From Streptomyces sp. CC228A (GTDB lineage Bacteria; Actinomycetota; Actinomycetes; Streptomycetales; Streptomycetaceae), in assembly GCF_021390935.1 (NCBI RefSeq), contig NZ_JAJPUI010000012.1, positions 1 to 64,000 on the forward strand: a stretch of DNA of 64,000 nucleotides, read 5' to 3'. Position numbers and translations under genes: made by a program. The notes under the pieces were generated by a model. It saw nothing but the letters and a program-made list of their open reading frames with translations. It made no database searches and was not told the DNA's origin. How positions within the stretch are numbered: the first letter of the stretch is position 1; the number at the start of each line of letters is the position of its first letter. Positions 36,832-46,069 of this stretch are shown piece after piece.

Positions 36832-37617
36832 TCAGCAGGACGGCACCTGCCCGCCGTCGTCCAGGGCCCGCAGGGACGACACCGCGTCCGTCAGCGTGGT
36901 GACCGGGATGAGCCGCATGCCCGCGGGCAGCTCCGACTCCGCGTCCCCGCACTCCGCCTTCGGCACGAGGAAGACCGTGGCGCCGTCCCGGGCAGCGGCC
37001 TGCGTCTTGAGGGACACCCCGCCCACGGCGCCGACCCTGCCGTCCGGGGTGATCGTGCCCGTACCCGCGACGACCCGGCCGCCCGTGAGGTCGCCGGCCG
37101 CCAGCTTGTCGACGACGCCCAGCGAGAACAGCAGGCCCGCGCTGGGCCCGCCCACATCGGCCAGGTGGAGGCGCACGTCGACGTCGTCCGGGTCCTCGCC
37201 GACGTAGTCCAGCGCGGCGAGGACGGCGCTGTCCTGGGACTGCCGCATCTGGCCGAGGTTGCGCTTCTCGATCTCCGCGTCGGTCTTGCCCGCCGGGTAG
37301 ACGGAGTCGCGCGGCAGCACGGCCCGGTCCGTGCGGAACCAGCCCTCCACCACGTCGGCGAGGCCGACGTCGGCGCTCGGCGAGGTCGCCAGGATGGTGG
37401 TCATCAGCAGCTCACCGCTGGTCTCGTGGACCTGCGCACCGGAGATGGTGATGATCGGGCGGCCCTTGTCCGCCCCGAGGACGTTCGCGGTGGTGCCGGG
37501 CTGCGCCAGGGTGAAGGGCAGCGGCGCGAGGACGGCCACGCCGAACAGCGCGAGGATGGGCACGGCGCACAGGGCCAGGGCACGGGGGCGGGAGAGACGG
37601 GAGAGGCGGGAGAACAC
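36832..37617 (-). CDS. membrane-anchored PDZ/Lon-like S16 protease (YlbL type)
   Basis: A 261-residue protein with an N-terminal signal anchor (LALCAVPILALFGVAVLAPLPFTLAQP) and a C-terminal Lon (S16) catalytic domain: GGPSAGLLFSLGVVDKL holds the serine and AVGGVSLKTQAA the lysine of the Ser-Lys dyad. The usual PDZ in between is short or degenerate. It should act outside the membrane. GTG 37617 is used: TAGATT lies 7 nt upstream with no Shine-Dalgarno, suggesting a leaderless transcript. The longer ATG frame (37944) is rejected as arginine-rich. Confidence 0.85.
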   Translation of the reverse strand: MFSRLSRLSRPRALALCAVPILALFGVAVLAPLPFTLAQPGTTANVLGADKGRPIITISGAQVHETSGELLMTTILATSPSADVGLADVVEGWFRTDRAVLPRDSVYPAGKTDAEIEKRNLGQMRQSQDSAVLAALDYVGEDPDDVDVRLHLADVGGPSAGLLFSLGVVDKLAAGDLTGGRVVAGTGTITPDGRVGAVGGVSLKTQAAARDGATVFLVPKAECGDAESELPAGMRLIPVTTLTDAVSSLRALDDGGQVPSC

Positions 37618-37888
37618 GGAAGCCAATCTATCCGCCCGACCGGCACGGGGCCCCGCAGCGCCGACCACCGCCCGCGCGGGGCCCGCGACGCGGCGGCAGC
37701 AGGCGACGCCCGCCGGGTGCGTCCTTCGGCCGGCGGCCGCTGTGCACGCGGCGACCACTGGCACGACCCGGACGACCCGGACCGGCACTCGCACCGCGCA
37801 GCCGCCCGCACCGCCCCGTGACCGAGCACGGCCACGCGACCGAGCCCGGCCACGCACCGGGCAGCGCGGCCGCGCCCGCCGGCCGCTC

Positions 37889-38530
37889 TCAGCGCAGGGC
37901 GTCCGCCACCTCGCGGGCCGCGTCCACGACGCGCGGGCCGACACGTTCTGGTACGGCGTCGCTCAGCATGACCACGCCCACGCTGCCCTCTATGCCGGTC
38001 ACCCCCAGCAGCGGGGCCGCGGCGCCACTCGCCCCGGCTTCGAGTTCGCCGTGCGTGAGGGTGTAGCCGGGCTCCCGCAGACCGCCCTGCCGGGCGCCCA
38101 GGATGGCCCGCCCCGCGGCGCCCCGGTCGAGCGGGTGGCGGAAGCCCGCGCGGTACGCCACGTGGTAGTCCGTCCAGGTCGGCTCCACGACCGCGACCGC
38201 GAGAGCCTCCGCGCCGTCGACGAGGGTCAGGTGCGCGGTGGCCCCGATGTCCTCCGCGAGGGAGCGCAGCGCCGGCATCGCGGCCTCGCGGACCAGCGGG
38301 TGCACCTGGCGGCCGAGCCGCAGCACCCCGAGGCCGACGCGGGCCCGGCCGCCGAGGTCGCGGCGCACGAGGGCGTGCTGCTCCAGGGTGGCGAGCAGGC
38401 GGTAGACGACGGTGCGGTTGACGCCGAGCCGCTGGGACAGCTCGGTGACGGTCAGCCCGTGGTCGGTGTCGGCGAGCAGTTTGAGGACGCGTAGTCCTCT
38501 GTCGAGCGTCTGGGAGGTCTCCGCGGTCAC
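37889..38530 (-). CDS. IclR-family transcriptional regulator
   Basis: A 213-residue regulator: N-terminal winged helix (TLDRGLRVLKLLADTDHGLTVTELSQRLGVNRTVVYRLLATLEQHALV) and C-terminal effector domain (RSLAEDIGATAHLTLVDGAEALAVAVVEPT, RAILGARQ). It is shorter than typical IclR (about 250) at the C-terminus. GTG 38530 has AAGGAGG 6 nt upstream. Known by synteny (SCO2935 by recollection). Target and ligand unknown. Confidence 0.88.
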   Translation of the reverse strand: MTAETSQTLDRGLRVLKLLADTDHGLTVTELSQRLGVNRTVVYRLLATLEQHALVRRDLGGRARVGLGVLRLGRQVHPLVREAAMPALRSLAEDIGATAHLTLVDGAEALAVAVVEPTWTDYHVAYRAGFRHPLDRGAAGRAILGARQGGLREPGYTLTHGELEAGASGAAAPLLGVTGIEGSVGVVMLSDAVPERVGPRVVDAAREVADALR

Positions 38531-39150
38531 GACGCCCCTCCTTCGGAGTGAGTGACGGCGGACACTCCCGGGGGCTCCGGCGACACCTGTCCCGTCAGGG
38601 TCGTCGCTCCGAGAGGCCGCCGGCAGGCCTTGGCACACCGGCTGCGCTCCGCGGCGACGCTGCCACGGGGCGTGCATGTGCCGGGGACAGTAGCGACAAC
38701 ACTCCGCTCAGCGGAAGACCTCGTCCAGAATCCGGGCGCGGATGAGGACTTGATCCGGATTTGCGGGCCCGGTACGGGCGCCCCGGTGCCCGACCCGGGC
38801 CGTACCGGAGCCGTACGGGGCAGGGCCCCGGAAGCCGTACGCCCGCACCTGAAGCGCCACACCTGAAGCCGTACGTGAATCCGTACCGCGCCCCGGTAGG
38901 CGAGCCCTGCGGCGGCCCGCACCGGGGGCCGCACGCCCCGTCCCGTGCCGTCCCCGGCGGGCACCGCCGGCCGTCAGTCCCGTACGAAGGCCGGTACGCG
39001 CGCCGCGGTATGCGGACGTGCGCGCGGCTCCGGGTGCGGCCCGGCACGGGGCCCGCCGCCGGTCGGCGGGCATACGGGCGGGCGGACAGGCGGACAGGCG
39101 TGCGGGCGTGCGGGCGTGCGGGCGTGCGGGCGTGCGGGCGTGCGGGCGGC
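38531..39150. other. 620-nt gap between IclR gene and helicase stop
   Basis: No supported gene. It contains an AT-richer stretch around 38690-38760 (GACTTGATCCGGATTTGC) that may hold promoter elements of unknown use, several short inverted repeats, and the 8-bp array at 39099-39146 next to the helicase stop. Confidence 0.5.
39099..39146. repeat. 8-bp tandem repeat (CGTGCGGG)6
   Basis: Six exact copies of CGTGCGGG run from 39099 to 39146, ending 5 bp before the stop codon of the helicase gene (39151). Adjacent 8-bp GGCGGACA units (39081-39096) extend a degenerate version. Confidence 0.85.
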
Positions 39151-40938
39151 TCAGCGCATGCGCGTGGCCCACTCCTGGACCTTCTTGATCCGCTCGCGGA
39201 TCTGCCCGGCCGTGGCCTCGGCGCTGGGCGGGCCGCCGCAGACGCGGCGCAGCTCCGTGTGGATCACGCCGTGCGGCTTGCCGCTCTGGTGCACGTAGGC
39301 GCTGACCATGGTGTTGAGCTGCTTGCGCAGCTCCATCAGCTCCTTGTGGGACACCACGGGCCGCCGCTCGGCGGGCAGTTCGAGCAGGTCGGCCTCCTCC
39401 GCGGGCTTCTGCCTGCTGTGGGCGATCTGCCGGGCCTGCCGCTTCTGGAGGAGCAGCTGCACCTGGTCGGGCTCCAGGAGCCCCGGGATGCCGAGGTAGT
39501 CCTGCTCCTCCTGGCTGCCGGGGTGGGCCTGCATGCCGAACTCGGCGCCGTTGTACATCACGCGGTCGAAGACGGCGTCGGACTCCAGCGCCTCGAAGGG
39601 CAGCATGTCCTGCTCCCCGGTGTCCTCGTCCTGCTGCTTGTTCGCCTCGTCCATCTCCTTCTCGGACTCGGCGTACGGGTCCTCGTCCTCGCCCGCCTTC
39701 TTCGGGCGGTCCAGGACGTGGTCGCGCTCGACCTCCATCTCGTTGGCGAAGCCGAGGAGCATGGGGATGGTCGGCAGGAACACGGACGCGGTCTCGCCGC
39801 GCCTGCGGGACCGCACGAAGCGGCCGACGGCCTGCGCGAAGAACAGCGGGGTGGAGATGGTCGTGGCGTACACGCCGACGGCGAGCCGCGGCACGTCGAC
39901 GCCCTCGGACACCATGCGGACGGCGACCATCCAGCGGTCGTCGCTCTCGCTGAACTCCTCGATCCGTTTGGAGGCGCCGGTGTCGTCGGACAGCACGACG
40001 GTGGCGCCCTGCCCGGTGATCTCCCGGATCAGCTTGGCGTACGCGCGGGCCGAGTCCTGGTCGGAGGCGATGACCAGGGCGCCGGCGTCGGGGATGGCCT
40101 TGCGGACCTCGGAGAGCCGCTGGTCGGCGGCGCGCAGCACGTTCGGCATCCAGTCGCCGCGCGGGTCGAGGGCGGTGCGCCACGCCTGGGAGACGGCGTC
40201 CTTGGTCATGGGCTCGCCCAGCCGGGCGGCGATCTCGTCGCCGGCCTTCGTGCGCCAGCGCATGTTGCCGCTGTAGCTGAGGAAGATGACCGGCCGGACG
40301 ACGTTGTCGGCGAGGGCGTTGCCGTAGCCGTAGGTGTAGTCGGCGGCGGACCGGCGGATGCCGTCGTTCCCCTCCTCGTACGTGACGAAGGGGATCGGGT
40401 TGGTGTCGGACCGGAACGGCGTACCGGTGAGGCAGAGGCGCCGGGTGGCGGGCTCGAACGCCTCCAGGCACGCCTCGCCCCACGACTTGGAGTCGCCGGC
40501 GTGGTGGATCTCGTCCAGGATGACGAGGGTCTTGCGCTGCTCGGAGCGGTTGCGGTGCAGCATGGGCCGCACGCCGACGCCGGCGTACGTGACGGCGACG
40601 CCGTGGTACTCCTTGCTGAGCGGCCCCGCGCTGTACTCCGGGTCCAGCTTGATCCCTATCCGCGCGGCGGCGGCCGCCCACTGCTTCTTCAGGTGCTCGG
40701 TGGGGGCGACGACGGTGATCTGCTGGACGACGTGGTGGTGCAGCAGCCACGACGCCAGGGTGAGCGCGAAGGTGGTCTTGCCCGCGCCGGGCGTGGCGAC
40801 GGCGAGGAAGTCGCGGGGCTGCTCCTGGAGGTACTTGTCCATGGCGGCCTGCTGCCAGGCGCGCAGCTTGTTGGCGGTACCCCAGGGGGCGCGGCCGGGG
40901 AAGGCCGGTGAGAGGTGATGGGAGGCGGTAGTAGTCAC
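39151..40938 (-). CDS. SF2 DEAD/DEAH-box helicase
   Basis: A 595-residue helicase. Motifs in order: ATPGAGKTT (Walker A), VILDEIHHAG (DEIH box), LTGTPFRSD (motif III), VASDQDSARAYAKLI, VRMVSEGVDVPRLAVGVYAT, QAVGRFVRSRRR (motif VI), then an acidic linker (EDEDPYAESEKEMDEANKQQDED) and a C-terminal helical tail. GTG 40938 is preferred to the upstream 40992 ATG. It resembles XPB/UvrB-like restriction or repair helicases; nucleic acid substrate unknown. It follows a CGTGCGGG array after its stop. Confidence 0.9.
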   Translation of the reverse strand: MTTTASHHLSPAFPGRAPWGTANKLRAWQQAAMDKYLQEQPRDFLAVATPGAGKTTFALTLASWLLHHHVVQQITVVAPTEHLKKQWAAAAARIGIKLDPEYSAGPLSKEYHGVAVTYAGVGVRPMLHRNRSEQRKTLVILDEIHHAGDSKSWGEACLEAFEPATRRLCLTGTPFRSDTNPIPFVTYEEGNDGIRRSAADYTYGYGNALADNVVRPVIFLSYSGNMRWRTKAGDEIAARLGEPMTKDAVSQAWRTALDPRGDWMPNVLRAADQRLSEVRKAIPDAGALVIASDQDSARAYAKLIREITGQGATVVLSDDTGASKRIEEFSESDDRWMVAVRMVSEGVDVPRLAVGVYATTISTPLFFAQAVGRFVRSRRRGETASVFLPTIPMLLGFANEMEVERDHVLDRPKKAGEDEDPYAESEKEMDEANKQQDEDTGEQDMLPFEALESDAVFDRVMYNGAEFGMQAHPGSQEEQDYLGIPGLLEPDQVQLLLQKRQARQIAHSRQKPAEEADLLELPAERRPVVSHKELMELRKQLNTMVSAYVHQSGKPHGVIHTELRRVCGGPPSAEATAGQIRERIKKVQEWATRMR

Positions 40939-41096
40939 GGTCTCCGATTCGGGCTCTCGGACGCGGGGGCGCGCACCGCCGGTGCGCGCCACGACAACCG
41001 GGCCACCCTACCGGGGGCCCGGCGCCCGTCCGGGCCGGACGGCGCCGTGACCTCGGGGACTGCGACGGGGGTCACACCCCGGTGTTCTCCAGCTCC

Positions 41097-41468
41097 TCAA
41101 CGCGCGGCGAACCGGGGCAAGTGCGCCGCGATCTTCGCTACGTCGAGAGCGCCCTGGCACACATCGAGCACGAACCGCTCCGCCTCGTCCACATCGAACG
41201 CGGCGTCGAGGGGATGGCCGTTCATGTGCAGGAACACCCAGGTCGCATACCAGGCGAGGCGCTTGTTGCCGTCGATCAGTGCGTGATTGCGTGCGAGCGA
41301 CTCCATGAGGGCCGCGGCCTTCTGCCACACGTCCGGGTAGGCGTCCTGCCCGAACACACTGGACTGGGGACGGGCGAGCGCCGAGTCGAGCAGCCCGTAG
41401 TCGCGCACCTCGGGCGTACCGAGCCGCTCGGCCAGGTTCAGCACCTCGGGCAGAGTGAGGTAGTGCAT
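41097..41468 (-). CDS. doc: Doc-type toxin (Fic fold)
   Basis: A 123-residue protein of the death-on-curing family: YLTLPEVLNLAERLG at the N-terminus, then DYGLLDSALARPQSSVFG and the catalytic HALIDGNKRLAWYAT (H-x-x-x-D/N-G-N-K-R). Doc proteins phosphorylate elongation factor Tu and stall translation. It starts at ATG 41468, overlapping the stop of the antitoxin gene upstream (TGATG), the usual order of type II pairs. Plausibly part of an accessory region. Confidence 0.92.
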   Translation of the reverse strand: MHYLTLPEVLNLAERLGTPEVRDYGLLDSALARPQSSVFGQDAYPDVWQKAAALMESLARNHALIDGNKRLAWYATWVFLHMNGHPLDAAFDVDEAERFVLDVCQGALDVAKIAAHLPRFAAR

Positions 41469-41665
41469 CAGGCGAGCCTCCGGTTCAGCTCCTCACTGAC
41501 CTTCAGCACGTGTTCGGCGGCCTCGTTGAACAGCCGCGAGTGTTCGTTTATCGCCCTGATGACGGCGTCGTGCGCGAACGACTGCATACTGCGGCCCTCA
41601 GCTTCGGCGCGCTCGCGCAGCGCGGTCAGCTCTTCCTCGGTGAAGCGCACATTGAGACCTGCCAT
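41468..41665 (-). CDS. ribbon-helix-helix antitoxin paired with Doc
   Basis: A 65-residue protein, AGLNVRFTEEELTALRERAEAEGRSMQSFAHDAVIRAINEH..., with the beta-strand plus two-helix pattern of an RHH/CopG DNA-binding domain and a C-terminal neutralising tail (FNEAAEHVLKVSEELNRRLA). ATG 41665 fits; the upstream frame is part of a different gene. The overlap with doc indicates translational coupling and autoregulation is expected. Confidence 0.85.
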   Translation of the reverse strand: MAGLNVRFTEEELTALRERAEAEGRSMQSFAHDAVIRAINEHSRLFNEAAEHVLKVSEELNRRLA

Positions 41666-41759
41666 ACCATGACGGTACCGCACGGTACCGCCCGGTGTCA
41701 CGTGCGAGCAACGCCCGCCTCGGCCGGTGTTCCGGCGCCATGGCCGCAGGGGCGGCCGG

Positions 41760-43228
41760 TCACCCGCCCACCGGTCCGACCCGCACCCGCGCCGCCACCC
41801 AGGCCCCCAGCAGCGCGACGCCCGCCATCGGCAGGAAGACGGCCGCGAAGGCCACGGGGTGCGACCCGGCTCCGGCCGCCACCCCGTGCCCCGCCGCGGG
41901 CGACCCCCGCCCAGGGCGGCGAAGGCGGCCCCGCCCGCCGCGAGCAGCAGCACGTTCGACAGCCCGTCCGAGATCTGGAGCGCGGCCGAGTTGTTCCCGG
42001 CCTCCTCCGGCGCGGACAGCTTCAGCAGCAGCACGCTCGCGGAGGAGATCACCAGCCCCATACCGAGGCAGCCGAAGCCCCAGGCCACACCGACGGTCCA
42101 CACCGGCACCGCGGGGATCAGCACGCTCGGCACCGCCGCGATCGCCGCCGCGACCATCAGCATCCCCAGCACCATCAGCCGCTCCCGGTACGGCTCCACC
42201 GCGGGACGCGACTGGACGAACGACCCCAGCGCCCACGCCGCGCCGCCCACCGCGAGCGACATGCCGGCCATCGTCGGGCTCAGCCCCCGCTCGGTGACGA
42301 GCATCAGCGGGATGAACGACTCCGACGCGATGAACGCCCCCGCCGCGATCCCGCGCAGCAGCACCACCGACGGCAGGCCGCGGGCCGCCCGGAAGGTACC
42401 CCCCGGCAGCAGCCCCAGCGCGGCCGGCACCAGCAGCGCCACACCCACCAGGGCCGGGGCGGCGGACAGCCAGCGGAGCTCCTGCCCGGCGTACTGGAGG
42501 AGGCCCGCACCGAGCGAGATCCCCAGCGCCAGCCGCAGCCGCCGCCGGTCGAAGCCGGCCGCCGGCGCACCCGGGTCGGCGGGACCGGACGCCCGGCTCC
42601 GGATGGCGGGCAGGGCGAGCGCCAGCGGCAGCACCACGAGCGCGGGGATCCCGAGGAAGACCCACCGCCACCCGAGGTGCTCGGTGACCGTGCCGGCGGC
42701 CAGCGGTCCGACGATGGACGGGATGACCCAGCTCGCCGCGAACGCCGCCATGATCGCGGGCCGCAGCCTCTCCTCGTACGCGCGGCTGACCACCACGTAC
42801 AGCGCGACGATCACCAGGCCGCCGCCGAAACCCTGCACGGCCCGCCCGGCGATGAACAGCCACATCGCCCCGGCGGTCCCCGACACCACCAGGCCGGCGG
42901 CGAACGCCCCGATGCCGGTGGCCAGCGCCGCCAGCGGCCCGTCGCGGTCGGCCCACTGCCCGGCCAGCACCATGCCGAACAGGCTCGTGGTGAAGAACGC
43001 GGAGAACGCGAAGGCGTACAGCGGCACCCCGCCGAGCTCCCGCGCCGCGACCGGCATCGCCGTCCCCACGGCGGTCGCCTCGAACGCGATCAGCAGCACG
43101 ACGGAGACGATCCCGACCGTCAGCGCCCGGTGCGCCCGGTCCAGCACGCCTCCGCCGCCTCCTTTCCCTGCGGGGGGAGCGGAGGCGGCGGACTCAGCGG
43201 CGGTGTCGGGGGGCTCCAGGGCGCTCAT
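41760..43228 (-). pseudogene. MFS transporter (frameshift near C-terminus)
   Basis: A major facilitator (EmrB/QacA or Bcr-like) protein, full length about 489 residues after correction. It begins SALEPPDTAAESA with helices such as LTVGIVSVVLLIAFEATAVGTAMPVAARELGG, GMVLAGQWADRDGPL (motif A) and later GVAWGFGCLGMGLVI. After AAFAALGGG the phase changes at the G5/C5 run 41904-41908: adding one base yields the expected helix AFAAVFLPMAGVALLGAWVAARVRVG ending at 41760. Without it the protein ends in an arginine-rich tail through the Doc antitoxin. The shift may be a sequence error. Substrate unknown. Confidence 0.82.
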
Positions 43229-43320
43229 GCCCTCCAGAGTAAGAGGCGTACAGGCGGTTAGCCCCTGTATAAGGTCGGACCCCGGCTCGGCCCTTGGTCG
43301 TACGCCTCCGGCCCCGAAGC

Positions 43321-43794
43321 TCACCCGTCGTAGGCCCGCCGGAGCTCCGCGATGTCGATCTTCTTCATCCGCATCATGGCCTCGGTGGCACGCTTCGCCT
43401 TCTCCGGGTCCGGGTCGGTCACCATCTCGTCGAGGACGCGCGGACTGACCTGCCACGACAGCCCGTACTTGTCCTTGAGCCAGCCGCAGGGCCCCTCCTC
43501 GCCGCCCTCGCACAGCCGCGACCAGTAGTAGTCGACCTCCTCCTGGTCCTCGCACACCACGGACAGCGAGACGGCCTCGTTGAACCTGAACTGCGGGCCG
43601 CCGTTGAGGGCGATGAACTGCCGGCCGTCCAACTCGAACTCGACGGTCATCACCGTCCCCGCCGGCTGCGGGGTCCCCTCGGGGTACCGGCTGGTCCTCA
43701 GGACACGTGAGTTCTCGAAGATCGAGAGGTAGTGCTGCGCCGCCTCCTCCGCCTCGTTGTCGAACCACAGGCACGGCGTGATCTTCTGCTGCAT
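43321..43794 (-). CDS. VOC-superfamily protein (PhnB/3-demethylubiquinone methyltransferase-like)
   Basis: A 157-residue protein with paired beta-alpha-beta-beta-beta modules: ITPCLWFDNEAEEAAQHYLSIFENSRV and FNEAVSLSVVCEDQEEVDYYWSRLCEGGEEGPCGWLKDKYGLSWQVSP. This is the PhnB-like/DUF899-neighbour VOC fold usually annotated as 3-demethylubiquinone-9 3-methyltransferase, a label of doubtful meaning. Metal site residues are not complete, so activity is uncertain. Starts at ATG 43794; 93 bp from the MFS gene on the same strand. Confidence 0.87.
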   Translation of the reverse strand: MQQKITPCLWFDNEAEEAAQHYLSIFENSRVLRTSRYPEGTPQPAGTVMTVEFELDGRQFIALNGGPQFRFNEAVSLSVVCEDQEEVDYYWSRLCEGGEEGPCGWLKDKYGLSWQVSPRVLDEMVTDPDPEKAKRATEAMMRMKKIDIAELRRAYDG

Positions 43795-44127
43795 GGCGGG
43801 ACTCCTTCCGTCCGTGTCCCTTCAGTCGAGTAGACCGGCGGACCGCGCGAAACTCATCGCCCGCCACGCCGCGCCGCGTCCGGCGGGAGCCGGCCGGCCC
43901 AGGAACGCGACGCGCCGCGTCCGGCGCGCCCCGGGGCCCCCACCACGCCCAGCGGAGCCGGGGGCTCCAGGACCGCGCCACACCCAGCGGCGCCCAGGGG
44001 CGCGCCGCGCCCAGCGGAACCGGGGGCCCAGGACCGGGCCACGCTCAACGGGGAGCCCGCACCCCGCCGCCGGCCGCGGCGGACGGCACACCCGCGGCAC
44101 CACGCCCCGCCCGGACGGCAGCCGCAC
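43795..44127. repeat. non-coding stretch with decayed direct repeats
   Basis: A 333-nt gap. CCCAGCGG(A/C)-type units recur (e.g. 43948-43984 and 44012-44045) and GCGCCGCGTCCGGCG occurs near 43874 and 43909. These are imperfect, so old tandem duplications are likely. No gene seen. Confidence 0.45.
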
Positions 44128-44820
44128 TCACCTGACGGAGGCGGGAGGCTGACCGGGGACGACCGGCTTGTTGGTGCAGCCGAGCACCTCGACCATGACC
44201 CGGGCGGAGTGGAGCAGGTGGGCGAAGTGCGGCCGGGGGTCGGTGTCGCCGGTGAGGCCGTCGTGAAGGAACCCCTGGATCGGCAGCTCGTCCTTCTGCT
44301 CGGGCGCGGCGCCCGGTATCCCGCACCTGATGTAGACCATGTAGGAACCCCCGCGTCCCCGTTCGGCGGTCCCGTGGACGAGTGCGAGATCGCGGTTCAC
44401 CTCGATGTACGTATCCCCGGCTTCCCGCACCTCGTCCCAGCGGAGCACCGACCTGGCGTACTGGACGGTGTACGCGCCGGCGGCCGCTTCCGCGCCGATC
44501 TTGCACATGTCCAGGAAGGGGAACGGGTCCAGCTTTCCCGCGCTCTGCGGATCCCACTCCCGAACCTGCCGCTGCAACCGTGCGGCCCTGTCCGGTACGT
44601 CTATCTCCGACTCCATCCGAAGGTCGGCGGGCCGGGCCACCTGCTTGAGCCAGCCGACGGCGGCGGTGCCGAGCAGTCGCTCACACGTCGCGGCACCCGC
44701 TCGCGCCTCCTCGGAGGCAGGGGCGGCCACCCGGCGCTGCGAACCGTCCGCTTCCGGTGCGCTGCAAGCGGTGCCGCCGAGCAGGAGCACGGACAGGCCC
44801 ACCATGACGGTCTTCCGCAT
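44128..44820 (-). CDS. lipoprotein of the WXG-motif cluster (downstream of IS)
   Basis: A 230-residue protein with signal peptide RKTVMVGLSVLLLGGTACSA and lipobox GTAC, then a mature domain with CERLLGTAAVGWLKQVARP and later cysteines (MCKIG, IRCGIPG, LGCTNK). It ends VVPGQPPASVR. The fold is not recognised; DUF3558-like lipoproteins are one option. It shares cysteine-rich character with the lipoprotein at 46069. The two were probably consecutive genes before the IS element landed 78 bp upstream. GGGGGC precedes ATG 44820. Confidence 0.75.
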   Translation of the reverse strand: MRKTVMVGLSVLLLGGTACSAPEADGSQRRVAAPASEEARAGAATCERLLGTAAVGWLKQVARPADLRMESEIDVPDRAARLQRQVREWDPQSAGKLDPFPFLDMCKIGAEAAAGAYTVQYARSVLRWDEVREAGDTYIEVNRDLALVHGTAERGRGGSYMVYIRCGIPGAAPEQKDELPIQGFLHDGLTGDTDPRPHFAHLLHSARVMVEVLGCTNKPVVPGQPPASVR

Positions 44821-44898
44821 GATCAATGCCCCCGGGCGTTGTCGGCTGGTGCACGCTGGTCGAGTTGTCCGCAGACGCGCAGACCGGCGCGTCCCCTA

Positions 44899-46069
44899 GT
44901 GTCTCGTGATTCCGTTGGCGTTACTTGATCCTGTGTGGCAGGGTCGCTTGGTGTGGAGCTCTCTGTAGAACAGGCCGCCGTGTTGCGGGAGTTGGTAAAT
45001 AGCCCGGACGTGCCCGCCGACATAGCGACGCGGGGCCGGATCGTGCTGTGGTCGAGCGAAGGCCGTCGCCGCAAGGACATCGCTGAACTGCTTGGCGTAT
45101 CCCTGCCGACGGTGGACCGCTGGAAGCGGCGTTATGTCGAGCTCGGACTGGCTGGGCTGGAAGGCGACCGGCCCGGCGGAGCCCGGGAACAAGTGCCGGC
45201 GCGGGTGCGGGCCCGCGTGATCGCGCTGACGCGCATGACGCCGCCGGACGGCACCGGCCTTTCGCACTGGTCCACGCGCGAGTTGGCGAAGTACCTGAGG
45301 CGGACCGAGAACATCACCGTGTCCTGGCACTACATCGCGCGGATCTGGCGGGAGGAGAACCTGAAGCCGCACCGCTCCGGCACCTTCAAGCTTTCGAAAG
45401 ACCCCGCGTTCGCGGCGAAAGTGGCCGATGTGATCGGCTTGTATCTGGCCCCGCCGGGCGGCGCGGTGGTCCTCTCGATCGATGAGAAGACGCAGATCCA
45501 GGCCCTGGACCGGACCCAGCCGGTGCTGCCGGTCGCCTTCGCGGCGAGCGAGAAGCGCACCGCCGACTACGTCCGGCACGGCACCACAAATCTGTTCGCT
45601 GCCCTGAACGTGACCACCGGCGAAGTACTTGGCGAGTGCAAGCCGACCCGGAACGGCAAGGACTTCCTGGCCTTCTTGAAGAAGGCGGTGAAGCCGCACG
45701 CCGGGAAGGACATCCATGTCGTCCTGGACAACCTCTCCACGCACACCACTCCGGAGGTCAGGGAGTGGCTGGCCAAGAACCCGCACATCCACTTCCATTT
45801 CACCCCCGTCGGCTCCTCGTGGCTGAACCAGATCGAGATCTGGTTCGGAATCCTGACCCGGCAGTCCATCCGCCGCGGCACGTTCTCCAGCGTCAACGTC
45901 CTGATCAAGCAGATCCGTGACTACATCAGCTCCTGGAACGCGACGGCGAAGCCGTTCACCTGGACCGCGACTGCCGGCGAGGTCCTTGCGAAGGTCAAAC
46001 TCGTCGCGACCAACGTGAAGAAACTCGTCAATAACAACTCGAACTGACATGAACAGGATCACGAGACAC
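44899..46069 (+). mobile_element. IS630-family insertion sequence
   Basis: The 1,171-bp element is bounded by inverted repeats (12 perfect bases GTGTCTCGTGAT at 44899-44910 and its complement at the right end, extending imperfectly to about 18 bp) and by TA at 44897-44898 and 46070-46071, the TA target duplication of IS630. It holds one intact transposase gene. The right junction falls in the TAG stop of the lipoprotein gene, where the IS supplies the G that preserves the stop. Confidence 0.92.
44935..46047 (+). CDS. IS630-family transposase
   Basis: A 370-residue DDE transposase. N-terminal helix-turn-helix (RKDIAELLGVSLPTVDRWKRRYVELGLAGLEGDRPGGAR) is followed by the catalytic residues: D in VVLSIDEKTQIQ, D in HVVLDNLSTH, and E in SSWLNQIEIWFG. 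The frame starts at GTG 44935 and is uninterrupted, so the element may be active. Its codon usage is a little less GC-biased than the core genes. Confidence 0.92.
   Translation: MAGSLGVELSVEQAAVLRELVNSPDVPADIATRGRIVLWSSEGRRRKDIAELLGVSLPTVDRWKRRYVELGLAGLEGDRPGGAREQVPARVRARVIALTRMTPPDGTGLSHWSTRELAKYLRRTENITVSWHYIARIWREENLKPHRSGTFKLSKDPAFAAKVADVIGLYLAPPGGAVVLSIDEKTQIQALDRTQPVLPVAFAASEKRTADYVRHGTTNLFAALNVTTGEVLGECKPTRNGKDFLAFLKKAVKPHAGKDIHVVLDNLSTHTTPEVREWLAKNPHIHFHFTPVGSSWLNQIEIWFGILTRQSIRRGTFSSVNVLIKQIRDYISSWNATAKPFTWTATAGEVLAKVKLVATNVKKLVNNNSN

Noticed and set aside
39098-39150. CRISPR-like array
   Set aside because: The repeat unit is 8 bp without unique spacers; it is a simple tandem repeat, not a CRISPR array.
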